DNA of 57,839 nucleotides from Gemmatimonadota bacterium (GCA_025350665.1 JANXXJ010000206.1:1-57839); one strand, 5' to 3'; positions 24,879 through 33,550 are shown, counted from the first letter of the stretch. The notes: generated from the letters alone by a model not told the origin. A program made the numbers and translations.

Positions 24879-25442
24879 TTGAGCCGGATCGAACGGCTCG
24901 CGGCCGCCCTGGCGGTCCGTGAGCCCCACACCGTCCAGGACCCCGAGCGGAAACTCGCGGCGGTCGCGGTCATCGTAGCGCCCGATCCTGACGCCATCCT
25001 GCTGATTCGGCGAGCTGAGCGGGAAGGGGATCGCTGGTCGGGGCAGATGGCGTTTCCCGGCGGACGCTGGTCGGCCGACGATCCCGACCTCCTCACCACC
25101 GCCACCCGCGAAACCATGGAAGAGGTCGGTGTCGATCTCGGCCCCGGTCGGCTGATCGGCCGGCTCGACGACTCGGCCCCCCGGTCGCAGGTCCTGCCGC
25201 CCATCATCGTCACGCCCTACGTGTTCGTGCTGAAGAACCGGCCACCGCTCCATCCCAATCACGAAGTGGCCGGCGCCTTCTGGGCCTCGATCGACCGCTT
25301 GAACGATCCGGAGATCTACCGCCCGTTCGACTTCGAGGCCCGGGGCATCCGGATGCGGCTCTCCGGATACCACCTCGACGAGGGCGTGGTCTGGGGCATG
25401 ACCGAACGGATTCTGACTCCGCTCCTCCGGATCATGGGCTGA
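24879..25442 (+). CDS. CoA pyrophosphatase-type Nudix hydrolase
   Basis: A 187-residue Nudix protein of the NudL/CoAse group. The NuCoA and Nudix elements are fused as in that group: RWSGQMAFPGGRW (52-64) followed by LLTTATRETMEEVGV (71-85) with the metal-binding RE..EE residues. The start is most likely TTG at 24879, four bases after the upstream stop. Enzymes of this group hydrolyse CoA or acyl-CoA to phosphopantetheine and 3',5'-ADP. The stop codon abuts, without overlap, the stop of the convergent secreted-protein gene (TGATCA at 25440-25445). Confidence 0.85.
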   Translation: MSRIERLAAALAVREPHTVQDPERKLAAVAVIVAPDPDAILLIRRAEREGDRWSGQMAFPGGRWSADDPDLLTTATRETMEEVGVDLGPGRLIGRLDDSAPRSQVLPPIIVTPYVFVLKNRPPLHPNHEVAGAFWASIDRLNDPEIYRPFDFEARGIRMRLSGYHLDEGVVWGMTERILTPLLRIMG

Positions 25443-26531
25443 TCAGCGGCGGTACCCCAGGTACTGACTGGTGTTGTAGTACTGCTGGTTGAACTGCTTC
25501 TGGCCCGCGTAGTACGCCCCGTTGATGCTCGCCGTGAAGATCTGGTCCCCGCGCATCTGGTACTCGAGGTCGCCGGTCGCGAAGGCCACGAAGCCGAAGC
25601 CGGTCACGATCAATCCCGAGAGATCCGACGCCACGTTCGAGGTCGGGTCGTTGGTGTAGAGAAACCCTCGGCCCTTCCACTGCGTGCTCCAGAGGTAGTC
25701 CACCGAACGCTTGACGGCGCTCAGGATCGCGGCGTCGGCCTTGCGGAGCCGGTAGTACTTGGCGAACGCATCGTTCAGGAGCCCCACCATGTAGTTCGAC
25801 TGCTGCATCTTGAACGTCGGGAACGCGTAGGATCCGTCCGCCCGTTGCAACGCCGCGGTCCGGGTCACCAGCTGGTCGGCGATCGCCCCCCAGTCTTTCG
25901 ATGTGTCACCGAGAAACCCGGCCAGGAGGCAGCCGATGATGTCGCGGGCCTGGATCCGGGCCTCGAAATAGGGATAGTTCTCGCTGGTGAGTCGCTCCGG
26001 CGGCGTCAGGAAGATCATGAACTTGGCCGACTCGATCACCGCCTTCCGGGACAGCGTATCCCCGGTCAGGAGGTAGTGCGCGGCGAGACCTTCGAGCTGG
26101 ACGTTGTGGGGCTGGGCCTTGTAGTTGTTCGCGGCGAGGTAATGATCCCGATAGCAGATCGCGATCTGGTCGGCATGGTCGCGGTAGATCTGCTTGCCGG
26201 TCCGGGCCCACATCTGATACAGTCCCCAGGCGCGGTCGTAATAGTTGGTGTAGTCATAGCGCTGTCCCGGCCGGCACCCATCGCCGTCGGCCGCCCACCG
26301 GACGGCCTCCTCCCGGACAAAATCCGACTCGAACCGCTGGAACCCGCCCGGGGTCCAGAACGAGGCCCGGATCGGCCGGATCAGAGTGTCGAGCTTCGGG
26401 GGCAGCACGACGGCGAGCTGAACCAGGGCCGCGGAGTCCTTGGGGGAAAGCCGGATTTGCTGGGCCTGCACCCCGGAGCCGATCGCAACTCCCAATACTC
26501 CGACGAACCACCATGCTGACGTGCCTGACAT
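25443..26531 (-). CDS. Secreted alpha/alpha-barrel-like hypothetical protein
   Basis: A 362-residue exported protein. GGGAGG close to the ATG at 26531 marks the start, and residues 1-24 form a Sec signal peptide ending in VQAQQ. The mature part is helical, with repeated aromatic-rich stretches (YDYTNYYDRAWGLYQMWARTG, AQPHNVQLEGLAAHYLLTGD, QRADGSYAFP) reminiscent of (alpha/alpha)6-barrel glycoside hydrolases or lyases. No family is certain and no catalytic pair can be assigned. It diverges from the second DtxR-family gene, and the operator at 26601-26614 lies 70 bases upstream of its start. It could therefore be metal-regulated. Confidence 0.6.
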   Translation of the reverse strand: MSGTSAWWFVGVLGVAIGSGVQAQQIRLSPKDSAALVQLAVVLPPKLDTLIRPIRASFWTPGGFQRFESDFVREEAVRWAADGDGCRPGQRYDYTNYYDRAWGLYQMWARTGKQIYRDHADQIAICYRDHYLAANNYKAQPHNVQLEGLAAHYLLTGDTLSRKAVIESAKFMIFLTPPERLTSENYPYFEARIQARDIIGCLLAGFLGDTSKDWGAIADQLVTRTAALQRADGSYAFPTFKMQQSNYMVGLLNDAFAKYYRLRKADAAILSAVKRSVDYLWSTQWKGRGFLYTNDPTSNVASDLSGLIVTGFGFVAFATGDLEYQMRGDQIFTASINGAYYAGQKQFNQQYYNTSQYLGYRR

Positions 26532-26600
26532 CACCCCTCCCGGGCTGCGCCTCATTGGGGACAATAATGGGATCCCCCTGTGACGGCGGTTGATTGAAAA

Positions 26601-26614
26601 TTAGTATGTACTAA
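26601..26614. promoter_or_regulatory. Second DtxR/MntR-type operator
   Basis: Palindrome TTAGT-ATGT-ACTAA, with the same flanks (ATTAGT-N4-ACTAAAT) as the site at 8889-8902. It lies in the 193-base region between the divergent secreted-protein and regulator genes and could control both. The rest of this region shows no gene. Confidence 0.65.
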
Positions 26615-26724
26615 ATTCGTTTGTAGCTCACCCTGTAAGCCAGCGGCTACCTTGCCGCCGATTCGCCATGGGCGGCGTCTGGTGTTCGTCTGGCGACTCA
26701 GGTCTGGCGCCCGCTTGCCATGTG

Positions 26725-27417
26725 ATGGAGGCCGAATTGACCAGCGATATCGCCCGGCAACCGCTGACCCGCCCAACCGAGGATTACCTCAAGGCGATCT
26801 ACCAGCTGTCGAATGATGGCGGCCTGGTGGCGACGACCGATCTGGCCCTGGTCTTGGGGCTCGCCCCGGCGTCGGTGACCGGCATGATCAAACGACTCTC
26901 CGAGCAGGGGCTGGCCCTGCACGAGCGCTATCGCGGCGTCCGCCTGACTCACGAGGGACGCCGGATCGCCCTCCGCATGCTTCGGCGCCATCGTTTGATC
27001 GAGGCCTATCTGGTCGGATTCCTGGCCTACACCTGGGACACCGTTCACGCTGAAGCCGAGCGGCTCGAACACGCCGTGTCCGATGACCTGATCGAGCGGA
27101 TGGCCCAGGTCCTCGGCCATCCGATCTTCGATCCCCACGGCGATCCGATTCCCGACGCCCACGGCCGCTTCGCCGAGTTCGTGCACGTGCCGCTCGCCGA
27201 CGTTGCCGCGGGAGAAACGGTCACGATCCGCCGCGCCGACACCCGGGACGATGGCCGGCTCCGGTTCCTCGCGGCGGAGGGACTGGTGCCGGGAACCGTG
27301 GTGACGGTGATCGCCCGCCAGCCTTACAACGGGCCCTCGAGCCTCGAGGTCGGTGGAGAACGCCGGATCGTGGGCCACGAACTGGCCACCATGCTGCTCT
27401 GCTCCAGGGGGACTTGA
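26725..27417 (+). CDS. Second DtxR/MntR-family metal-dependent regulator
   Basis: A regulator of about 230 residues with the same domain order as the mntR product: PTEDYLKAIYQLSNDGG and TTDLALVLGLAPASVTGMIKRL (winged helix), [40 protein letters not shown] (dimer and metal site), [13 protein letters not shown], then an LRFLAAEGLVPGTVV SH3-like domain. The start may be ATG 26725 or TTG 26737; the TTG has GGAGG (26727-26731) at ideal distance. Its stop overlaps the next ATG (TGATG). It probably binds the operator at 26601-26614 and, by the shared site, may also act on mntH. Confidence 0.88.
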   Translation: MEAELTSDIARQPLTRPTEDYLKAIYQLSNDGGLVATTDLALVLGLAPASVTGMIKRLSEQGLALHERYRGVRLTHEGRRIALRMLRRHRLIEAYLVGFLAYTWDTVHAEAERLEHAVSDDLIERMAQVLGHPIFDPHGDPIPDAHGRFAEFVHVPLADVAAGETVTIRRADTRDDGRLRFLAAEGLVPGTVVTVIARQPYNGPSSLEVGGERRIVGHELATMLLCSRGT

Positions 27418-27722
27418 TGGGGATCGAATTGGAACTGGCTGTCCTGCTCGGTATTGCCATCCTGGGGCCGGCGATCTTCGCGGTCTTCGAGGTGGAGACC
27501 CCGTGGTGGCGGAAAGTCCTCAAGTGGACCATCATCTCGGCCCTGACCCTCGGGATCCACGCGCTCGCGGGTCACTGGGCCCTGGTCCTGCCGCTCGGTC
27601 TTGGCGCCGCGGGACTCGGAGTTCACTTCTGGTGGTGCCGGGCCAACGGGATCGACCCGGTCCGTGCCCTCCCGCGCCGGAAGTACTACCAGCTGCGAGG
27701 CTGGTCCTGGCCCGACGCCTGA
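27417..27722 (+). CDS. Small membrane protein cotranscribed with the DtxR-family regulator
   Basis: A 101-residue protein with three likely membrane helices (about 5-25, 35-52, 54-75) and a basic, tryptophan-rich C-terminus (RRKYYQLRGWSWPDA). It begins at an ATG that shares its A with the regulator stop, so expression is coupled. No transporter motif is recognisable. Its last 37 bases overlap the end of the convergent DUF1289 gene. A role in metal homeostasis is only suggested by position. Confidence 0.6.
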   Translation: MGIELELAVLLGIAILGPAIFAVFEVETPWWRKVLKWTIISALTLGIHALAGHWALVLPLGLGAAGLGVHFWWCRANGIDPVRALPRRKYYQLRGWSWPDA

Positions 27723-27895
27723 GCGTCCGACCGGAGAATCCACCCGTCCACCCGCCGGTTGATCCTCAGACGGTCGATCGAGCCGAGGCGGTACCACGCG
27801 GCGATCTCCTGGATGGTCCGGCCGCAGCCATCACATATCTCATCGCCGCCCAGGCGGCAAACCTGCCGGCACGGCGACGGGACCGGTTCGGTCAT
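27686..27895 (-). CDS. DUF1289 family cysteine-rich protein
   Basis: A 69-residue protein with the DUF1289 pattern SPCRQVCRLGGDEICDGCGRT: four cysteines in CxxxC and CxxC arrangement, followed by IQEIAAWYRLGSIDRLRIN. Such proteins are presumed to bind zinc or an Fe-S centre. The start ATG overlaps the DUF71 stop by four bases (ATGA), making this the third gene of the cobalamin-riboswitch operon. A role in B12 handling is inferred only from that linkage. Confidence 0.85.
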   Translation of the reverse strand: MTEPVPSPCRQVCRLGGDEICDGCGRTIQEIAAWYRLGSIDRLRINRRVDGWILRSDAQASGQDQPRSW

Positions 27896-28563
27896 TCGAC
27901 CGCCGCCCCGACCGTGAAATCGCAATAGACGACACCCTCCCGCTCGACGATCTCTCCCGCGACGAGGTCGATCGGCGTCTCGAACATCGGGCCATCCGAC
28001 ACCACCGTGTGGAACTCGCCGTTCTCGCCGCAGGGGTCCACGCCCGGCGGAAGTTCATCGAGCAATCGACGGTCGATGGCCCAGCCGGCAAACCGGGCCG
28101 GCACCCGCGCCGGATCGAGCGACGCCATGTGGGCCACCACGCCGTCCCGCAGCATGCCGCGGATCAGCAGGTCGGTGCGAATGCCCCAGAGAGGGAACAC
28201 CGCGTCGAGCCCGAGCGGCGCCAGCATCTGTTCCCGGTACTTCCGCACGTCCGCCAGGAAGAGGTCACCGAAGGCGACACCGGTGATGCCCATCCGGGCC
28301 TCGAGTCCCTTGAGGGCCTCGCCCACCGCGAACTGGTACATCTCGTTGGAGCAGGGCCACGGCAGTTCGATTTCGATCAACGGGAGTCCCACCCTGGCCG
28401 CCTGCTGCCGGAGCACCGTGCGACGCACGCCGTGAATCGTCACCCGGTCGAATTCGCGGGTGACGGTGCACACGAGGGCCGCGACGTCGATCCGCTGCTT
28501 GCGCAGCAGATGCAGCGTCCAGGCGGCGTCCTTGCCGGTGCTCCAGGAGAGGGCCAGTGTCAT
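27892..28563 (-). CDS. DUF71/COG2102 PP-loop ATPase, predicted B12 salvage type
   Basis: A 223-residue PP-loop ATPase related to diphthine-ammonia ligase. The N-terminus has LSWSTGKDAAWTLHLL (SxGKD PP-loop), and GITGVAFGDLFLADVRKYREQMLAPLG and GENGEFHTVVSDGPMF are family signatures. Bacteria lack diphthamide, and published comparative genomics links bacterial DUF71 proteins to B12 salvage, possibly amidation of a corrin side chain. Here the gene is coupled to a riboswitch-controlled BtuB-type receptor by a four-base overlap, which fits that prediction. The exact substrate is unknown. Confidence 0.88.
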   Translation of the reverse strand: MTLALSWSTGKDAAWTLHLLRKQRIDVAALVCTVTREFDRVTIHGVRRTVLRQQAARVGLPLIEIELPWPCSNEMYQFAVGEALKGLEARMGITGVAFGDLFLADVRKYREQMLAPLGLDAVFPLWGIRTDLLIRGMLRDGVVAHMASLDPARVPARFAGWAIDRRLLDELPPGVDPCGENGEFHTVVSDGPMFETPIDLVAGEIVEREGVVYCDFTVGAAVE

Positions 28564-30422
28564 CGGATCGGATCGAATGATAGCCCGAGCTGAACTCTGC
28601 GGCCGAGCGCGGGGAATCCGTAGGCTTCTTCGTAGCGCCGGCCGAATAGGTTGTCGGCTCGGGCCCGCACGGCGATGCCGCGGGCCAGCCGCCAGCTTGC
28701 CAGGAGCCGGGCATCCACGACATTGCCGGGATCGACAAACCGGAACGGGAAGACGTTGAAGTCGGCGTCGATCCGGCCCAGCGCGGCGGTCAACCCGGCG
28801 CCTAACGTGGCGCGCCGGCCCTGCCAGGAGACATCCGCCCCCGCCGTGTGCTTCGGCCGCCGCAGGAGCCGGCGCTCGTCGGGTGTTGTTCCGGCCGGAT
28901 TGTTGGTCGCCAGCCAGGTGTAGGCGATCCGGGCGTCCAGCGAACCGAACTCGCCCCGCCCGGCCAGCTCGATCCCCTTGGTGGTCGCCCGGTCGATGTT
29001 GACCGCCCGCCCGAGTTCCGGATACGCGGCCGATTCGAACCCGATCAGGTCGCTGAGACGGTTGTGGAACGCGGTGATGCTCGCCACCGCCCGCCCCCGG
29101 GCGAAGAATTTGTCGATTCCGATGTCGCCGCCGCGCGACCGCTCGGGGCGGAGGTCCGGGTTGGCCTTCTGGAAGGCGCTGCCATACCGGCTCGCCAGAC
29201 TCGGTGGCATGAACCCGGTTCCCAGTGTCGCCCTGAGTTTGGCGCCGAGCCCGGAGACGAAGTACGCGGCCGCGACGCGTCCCGTGGTCCGGGCCGTGAA
29301 CGTGCTGTAGTCGTCTCGTCGGATCCCGGCCGACAAAGCCCAGTCCCGGCCCGGGGTCGCCAGCAGGTCGACGTAGCCGGCTCCGAGGCGCTCCTCTTTA
29401 GGCCCGTCGTTATCGCGCACCCGGCTCCATTCGGCGTTGACGCCGGCCACGATCGATACCGCCGAACTGACCGAAACCCGGTGCTGCCAGTCGACCACCT
29501 GACGTGTCACCCCGAGCACCGACACGTACTCGGCCCCGCCGTTGTACCGGCTCCCGCCCTTGAGGAAATAATCCTGCGCCCCGGCGATAAACCGGGTCGC
29601 CCACCGGCCGGTGGGGCGGGCGTCCACGAATACCGTGCCCATCGTCTGATCGAACACCGTCGTGCCGACCGGCGTGGTGTTGTCGGTCCGAATGTCTCCG
29701 GGGCTGGTGTACGACTGCTGGAGACCGCGGACCGTGGCGCCGACGGTCAGGCGCCCGGACGCTTCGAATTCGATCCGGACATGCTGGGTCCGTTGTTGAT
29801 AGCCATTGTCCGGCCGCTCATTGTCGCTGCCGGTCACGGTCGTGGCCCCCGCGATCCCGAACCGTCCGCGATGGGTCGATCCGAACGCCCGGCCGCGGTA
29901 GGTCGCGAAGGTTCCCCCCTCGGTCGTCAGGCCGGCCCGCGGCCCGGGTTCGATGCCTCCGCCGACCGCGATGACTCCGCCGATCGCGGCCCCGCCGAAC
30001 GACGTGCTCTGCGGTCCGCGGGCAATCTCGAGCCGGTCGAGCGGCGACAACTCGAACCCGCCCAGCAACACCCCCGGATTGGCGTTGGCGTCGTTCACCC
30101 GAATGCCGTCGATCAGCAGGAGCGTCTGGTTGGAATTGACCCCGCGGAAGAATGTGGATGTCGTGCCGCCCGGCGCCCCAGTGGAAACGAGCGCCGCCCC
30201 CGGCAACAGGCGCAGGGCGTCTGCGAGCCGAGTCACCTGGCGGCGCGACAGTTCCTCCTGATTGATCTGGTCCGCCGCGACGGCGCGGATCCGGGACGGC
30301 ACGCTGACGCGGGCCGCCGTGACCACGACCTCCCGGAGGCGGACCGAGTCGCGGGACTGCTGGGCGATGAGGGTGAAGGGCAGGGACGTGACGACAATGG
30401 CGGTGAACAATGAGCGCAACAT
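28560..30422 (-). CDS. btuB: BtuB-like TonB-dependent cobalamin receptor
   Basis: A 620-residue outer-membrane receptor. The ATG at 30422 follows GAGGA, and a signal peptide (1-20) ends in LIAQQ. The plug domain is plain: LREVVVTAARV, RLADALRLLPGAALVSTG, TTSTFFRGVNSNQTLLLIDGIRVND, SPLDRLEIARGPQSTSFGGAAIGGVI. The barrel ends with GRRYEEAYGFPALGRRVQLGLSF, terminating in hydrophobic-aromatic residues as beta-barrel proteins do. A cobalamin riboswitch and terminator precede it, so cobalamin or a corrinoid is the cargo. No BtuCDF transporter is nearby. It contains one CGTTAGGC copy. Confidence 0.92.
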   Translation of the reverse strand: MLRSLFTAIVVTSLPFTLIAQQSRDSVRLREVVVTAARVSVPSRIRAVAADQINQEELSRRQVTRLADALRLLPGAALVSTGAPGGTTSTFFRGVNSNQTLLLIDGIRVNDANANPGVLLGGFELSPLDRLEIARGPQSTSFGGAAIGGVIAVGGGIEPGPRAGLTTEGGTFATYRGRAFGSTHRGRFGIAGATTVTGSDNERPDNGYQQRTQHVRIEFEASGRLTVGATVRGLQQSYTSPGDIRTDNTTPVGTTVFDQTMGTVFVDARPTGRWATRFIAGAQDYFLKGGSRYNGGAEYVSVLGVTRQVVDWQHRVSVSSAVSIVAGVNAEWSRVRDNDGPKEERLGAGYVDLLATPGRDWALSAGIRRDDYSTFTARTTGRVAAAYFVSGLGAKLRATLGTGFMPPSLASRYGSAFQKANPDLRPERSRGGDIGIDKFFARGRAVASITAFHNRLSDLIGFESAAYPELGRAVNIDRATTKGIELAGRGEFGSLDARIAYTWLATNNPAGTTPDERRLLRRPKHTAGADVSWQGRRATLGAGLTAALGRIDADFNVFPFRFVDPGNVVDARLLASWRLARGIAVRARADNLFGRRYEEAYGFPALGRRVQLGLSFDPIR

Positions 30423-30457
30423 GGCAGGGTCCTCGGGGTACCCCGGTTCCCCGCATG

Positions 30458-30494
30458 AAAAGCCCCGCCGGCATCCGGACGGTGCTGGCGGGGC
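30458..30494 (-). terminator. Rho-independent terminator in the btuB leader
   Basis: On the minus strand GCCCCGCC (30487-30494) pairs with GGCGGGGC (30462-30469), followed by TTTT (30461-30458). It sits between the riboswitch and the btuB start and is the probable expression platform. Confidence 0.75.
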
Positions 30495-30569
30495 GTTCCG
30501 GGGCGGCCGTGAAAACGGCATGCCACGTGACTCCCCGCTCCCTCCCTCGAGGGAATCATGCGGGCGAGA

Positions 30570-30735
30570 CGAGGGCCGGTCTCCTGGCTCGAGGATCCGA
30601 TCGCGAAATTGACGTCTTCCCGCAGGGTTCCGCAGTGGCGTCGAGTCGTGCGACCGGAACAGCGTCCTCTTACAGTGGCGGGGCCGCGCCGGTGTTTCAC
30701 CGGACTTCCGGAATGGCCCTGTCTCTCTATTGATC
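30570..30735 (-). ncRNA. Cobalamin riboswitch
   Basis: Read on the minus strand, the leader contains the B12-box elements in order: AAGTCCGGTGAAACACCGG, then GCGGCCCCGCCACTGT (30672-30681 covers CCGCCACTGT) and, about 90 bases later, GAGCCAGGAGACCGG (GCCAGGAGACC at 30578-30588). These are the conserved core segments of the AdoCbl/MeCbl riboswitch family. The terminator downstream suggests transcriptional control: bound cobalamin would switch off btuB, DUF71 and DUF1289. Outer boundaries are approximate. The remaining leader and the opposite side up to 30846 hold no gene. Confidence 0.95.
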
Positions 30736-30846
30736 GCTCGGCGACTTTCCGAATCACTGAGCGGGTGACAAGGCTAGCCGCCCGGTTGTCTGGTCGCAAG
30801 TTTCGGAACCCGAGTTCGCGGTCCGTTAACTTGTCTGCCGGAATCC

Positions 30847-31665
30847 ATGCCTGCTCTCATCGCGGCCGCTCTGCTGGCCGCAGCGCTCCAGTCCTCTCCG
30901 CTGCCTGGCGTCGCCGTCGAGCGGCGCCTCGCCGAGCGCTTCCACGTCGCGGTCGGCGACTCGCTCGCCCTCACGCCGCGGGCCGAGTCCCCGACCCGCT
31001 GGTATCGGATCGAGGCGATCTACCAGCCGAGGCCGGATCCCGCCACCGCCCTGCGCGGCGAATACCAGGTTCGCTTCCATCTCCCGGAGATCGCCGGGCT
31101 CCTCAGCGCCGGGGACCGAGTTGATCGCGTCGCGGTCGCCACCCGCACCGGTATTGCCGCCGACAGCGCGGCCTTTCGCCTGAACCAGCTGGCCTTCGGC
31201 TATCAGGCCTATCCGTCGGCCACCATCGCGTCGGAGTCCTCGCAGACGTTCGCCGTGGTGAGCCGGTTCCATCGGGCCATCGGACTGATCGCCATCATGG
31301 CGAGCGCGATCTTCCTGCTCTGCATCATGCTGCTGAAAGTGGAGGAGCGCCGGCTCGACGCCGCCGTCATGCGAATGATCGGCATCGGGCGGCTGACCAT
31401 CTTCAAAGCGTTCGTGCTCGAAGTCACCTTCGTCGCCGCGATCGGGTCGGCCCTCGGGGTCGGACTGGCCTGGGCCGCCGGCACCATCACCAATCTGGTC
31501 TACCAGCGCCGGTTCGAGACCGCGCTCGTCTTCTCCTACCTGACCTCCGACATCATTCTCCTCGGTGTTGGTCTGTCGCTCGGCCTCGGGATTCTGGTCG
31601 GCGCCTTCGCCGCCGCCCGTCTGGTCCGCACCCGCCCGCTGGCGCTTTGGCGGAGGGCCGGGTGA
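30847..31665 (+). CDS. ABC transporter permease (FtsX/MacB type), first subunit
   Basis: A 272-residue FtsX-type permease. The N-terminus is a short signal-anchor-like segment (MPALIAAALLAAAL), followed by a small periplasmic domain (20-130) and three membrane helices (about 142-165, 190-215, 232-255) with the LDAAVMRMIGIGRLTIFKAFVLE coupling region. It is shorter than LolC/LolE proteins, lacking the canonical first cytoplasmic segment. The stop overlaps the next permease (GTGA). It corresponds to one of the AttF/AttG-like permeases of an AttEFGH-type system. Confidence 0.78.
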   Translation: MPALIAAALLAAALQSSPLPGVAVERRLAERFHVAVGDSLALTPRAESPTRWYRIEAIYQPRPDPATALRGEYQVRFHLPEIAGLLSAGDRVDRVAVATRTGIAADSAAFRLNQLAFGYQAYPSATIASESSQTFAVVSRFHRAIGLIAIMASAIFLLCIMLLKVEERRLDAAVMRMIGIGRLTIFKAFVLEVTFVAAIGSALGVGLAWAAGTITNLVYQRRFETALVFSYLTSDIILLGVGLSLGLGILVGAFAAARLVRTRPLALWRRAG

Positions 31666-32852
31666 CCTGGGCCCTCGTGATCCGCAGCCTGTTCCGGCAT
31701 CCGGTGCGGACGGCGCTCGTGGTGCTGGGGATCGCGGTTGCCGCCGCCCTGCTGCTCGACATGGTGATGCTGTCCGGCGGCATGGAGCGATCGTTCAGCC
31801 GGATGCTGCTGAGCCGCGGGTTCCAGATTCGTTTGTCGCCCAGGGGAACTCTCCCGTTCGATACCGAGGCGACGATCCCGGGTATCACGCCGCTGCTCGG
31901 CCGGCTGCACCAGGATCCAGACATTGCGGCCGCCGGCCCCGTCGTCGCAGCATCCCTGCATGCCCGCGTCAGGGATTCGCTGGTCACCTTCGTCGGATAC
32001 GGGATCGACCCCTCCAGTCAGGGCCTCTATGAGGTCCGCTCGGGCGACAACTTGTCGTCCACCGACACCACCGGTCTCCTGATCAGCACCCCTGTTGCCG
32101 AGCGCACCGGATGGACGATTGGCGATTCGGTGACCCTGCTTGGCCGTCTCGATCCCCAATCAGCCCGTGCCGGCATCGAGCGGACGCTGGTCGTCCGTGG
32201 CGTCGTCCGCTGGCTCTACGACGCTCGCGGCCAGCGATCCCTCGGCGCCAACTTCCGCGTCGTCCAGCGGCTCGGCCCCTTTCCCGACCGCGATGTCGCT
32301 TCGATGGTGATGATCAAAGTGAAGACCGATCTGGCCGTCGATCGTGTCGCCGCCCGCATCCGCTCGCAGCATCCGGGTGTCGAGGTCAACAGCGTCGCCA
32401 CACTGGTCCGCCAGTTCAGGGCCCGGCTGGTCTATTTCCATCAACTGTCCCTCATCCTGGCCACGATCAGTCTTGTCGTGGGCGTTCTCCTGGTCGGCAC
32501 CATCCTGACCATCGCCGTGAACGAGCGGGCCGGCGAGTTCGCCGTACTCCGCGCGATCGGACTCCGGCGGGCCCGGATCGTCGGCCTGGTCATGGCCGAG
32601 GGCGCCGTGCTCACCGCCGTCGGTTCGGTCCTTGGCACCGGGCTCGGGCTCGTCACCGCCCGGTTCCTCGACCGGATTCTCACCTCGTTCCCGGGCCTTC
32701 CGGCGGCGATCTCGTTCTTCGTACCTGCGCCGGACACCACCGCGCTGGCGGCGATCGTCATTCTGGTCGCCGGGGTCTCGGCCGCGGCCTATCCGGCCTA
32801 TCTCGCCGCCCGCGCACCCATTGCCCAGACGCTCCGCGCCGACGCGGAATGA
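31662..32852 (+). CDS. ABC transporter permease (FtsX/MacB type), second subunit
   Basis: A 396-residue permease starting at GTG with GGAGGG four bases upstream. It has the usual first helix (VIRSLFRHPVRTALVVLGIAVAAALLLDMVML), a periplasmic domain at about 45-260, then three helices with RAGEFAVLRAIGLRRARIVGLVMAEGAVLTAVGS coupling motif and a C-terminal [19 protein letters not shown]. It forms a heterodimer with the preceding gene product in prediction. It overlaps the ATPase gene by four bases (ATGA). Confidence 0.88.
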   Translation: MTWALVIRSLFRHPVRTALVVLGIAVAAALLLDMVMLSGGMERSFSRMLLSRGFQIRLSPRGTLPFDTEATIPGITPLLGRLHQDPDIAAAGPVVAASLHARVRDSLVTFVGYGIDPSSQGLYEVRSGDNLSSTDTTGLLISTPVAERTGWTIGDSVTLLGRLDPQSARAGIERTLVVRGVVRWLYDARGQRSLGANFRVVQRLGPFPDRDVASMVMIKVKTDLAVDRVAARIRSQHPGVEVNSVATLVRQFRARLVYFHQLSLILATISLVVGVLLVGTILTIAVNERAGEFAVLRAIGLRRARIVGLVMAEGAVLTAVGSVLGTGLGLVTARFLDRILTSFPGLPAAISFFVPAPDTTALAAIVILVAGVSAAAYPAYLAARAPIAQTLRADAE

Positions 32853-33550
32853 CCATGACCAAATCCCCCGTCATCCTCGCCCGCGATGTCGTCAAGACCT
32901 ACCAGGTGAACGCCCAGACGATCACGGCGCTCCGCGGCGTGTCGCTGTCGTTCGCCGCCGGTGAGTATCTCGCGATCACCGGGCCCTCGGGCTCCGGCAA
33001 GTCGACCCTGCTCCAGTTGCTGGGCGGCCTCGATCTGCCCACCTCCGGGCACCTCGAGCTGATGGGGACACCGATCGAGCGGCTGTCGGACGCTCAGTTG
33101 GCCGATCTCCGTCTCCGGCGGGTCGGCTTCATCTTCCAGCGCTTTCACCTGATGCCGGTGCTCTCGGCCCGCGAGAATATCGAACTCCCGCTCGCGGAAG
33201 CCGGTGTGCGCCCCGCCGAACGGACCGCCCGGGCGCTGGACCTGCTGGCCTACGTCGGACTGACGGCCCGGGCGGATCATCGGGCGACCCAGCTCTCCGG
33301 CGGTGAGATGCAGCGGGTCGCCATCGCCCGGGCGCTGGCCAACCGCCCCGCCCTCATCCTGGCCGACGAACCGACCGGCGAGCTGGACGCCCGGACCGGC
33401 GCCCAGATTCTCGATCTATTCGACCGGCTCCACGCCGACGGGACCACGCTCGTCGTGGTCACGCACGACGAGCACCTGGCGGAGCGTGCCGCGCGCCGGG
33501 TTCATCTCCTCGACGGACTGGTCGATCGCGATGAAATCGCCCGGCGCTGA
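32849..33550 (+). CDS. ABC transporter ATPase (LolD/MacB/AttE-like)
   Basis: A 233-residue ATP-binding subunit. Motifs are intact: Walker [11 protein letters not shown]-loop [22 protein letters not shown], signature [16 protein letters not shown], Walker [13 protein letters not shown] and switch H in [13 protein letters not shown]. The sequence is of the LolD/MacB subgroup that works with FtsX-type permeases. Its end overlaps the AttH-like gene by 20 bases, so four genes form one tightly coupled operon. Confidence 0.92.
   Translation: MTMTKSPVILARDVVKTYQVNAQTITALRGVSLSFAAGEYLAITGPSGSGKSTLLQLLGGLDLPTSGHLELMGTPIERLSDAQLADLRLRRVGFIFQRFHLMPVLSARENIELPLAEAGVRPAERTARALDLLAYVGLTARADHRATQLSGGEMQRVAIARALANRPALILADEPTGELDARTGAQILDLFDRLHADGTTLVVVTHDEHLAERAARRVHLLDGLVDRDEIARR

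Noticed and set aside
30847-31665. First permease as a truncated pseudogene
   Set aside because: It is short for the family, but all three FtsX helices are intact and it overlaps the next gene in frame-coupled fashion.
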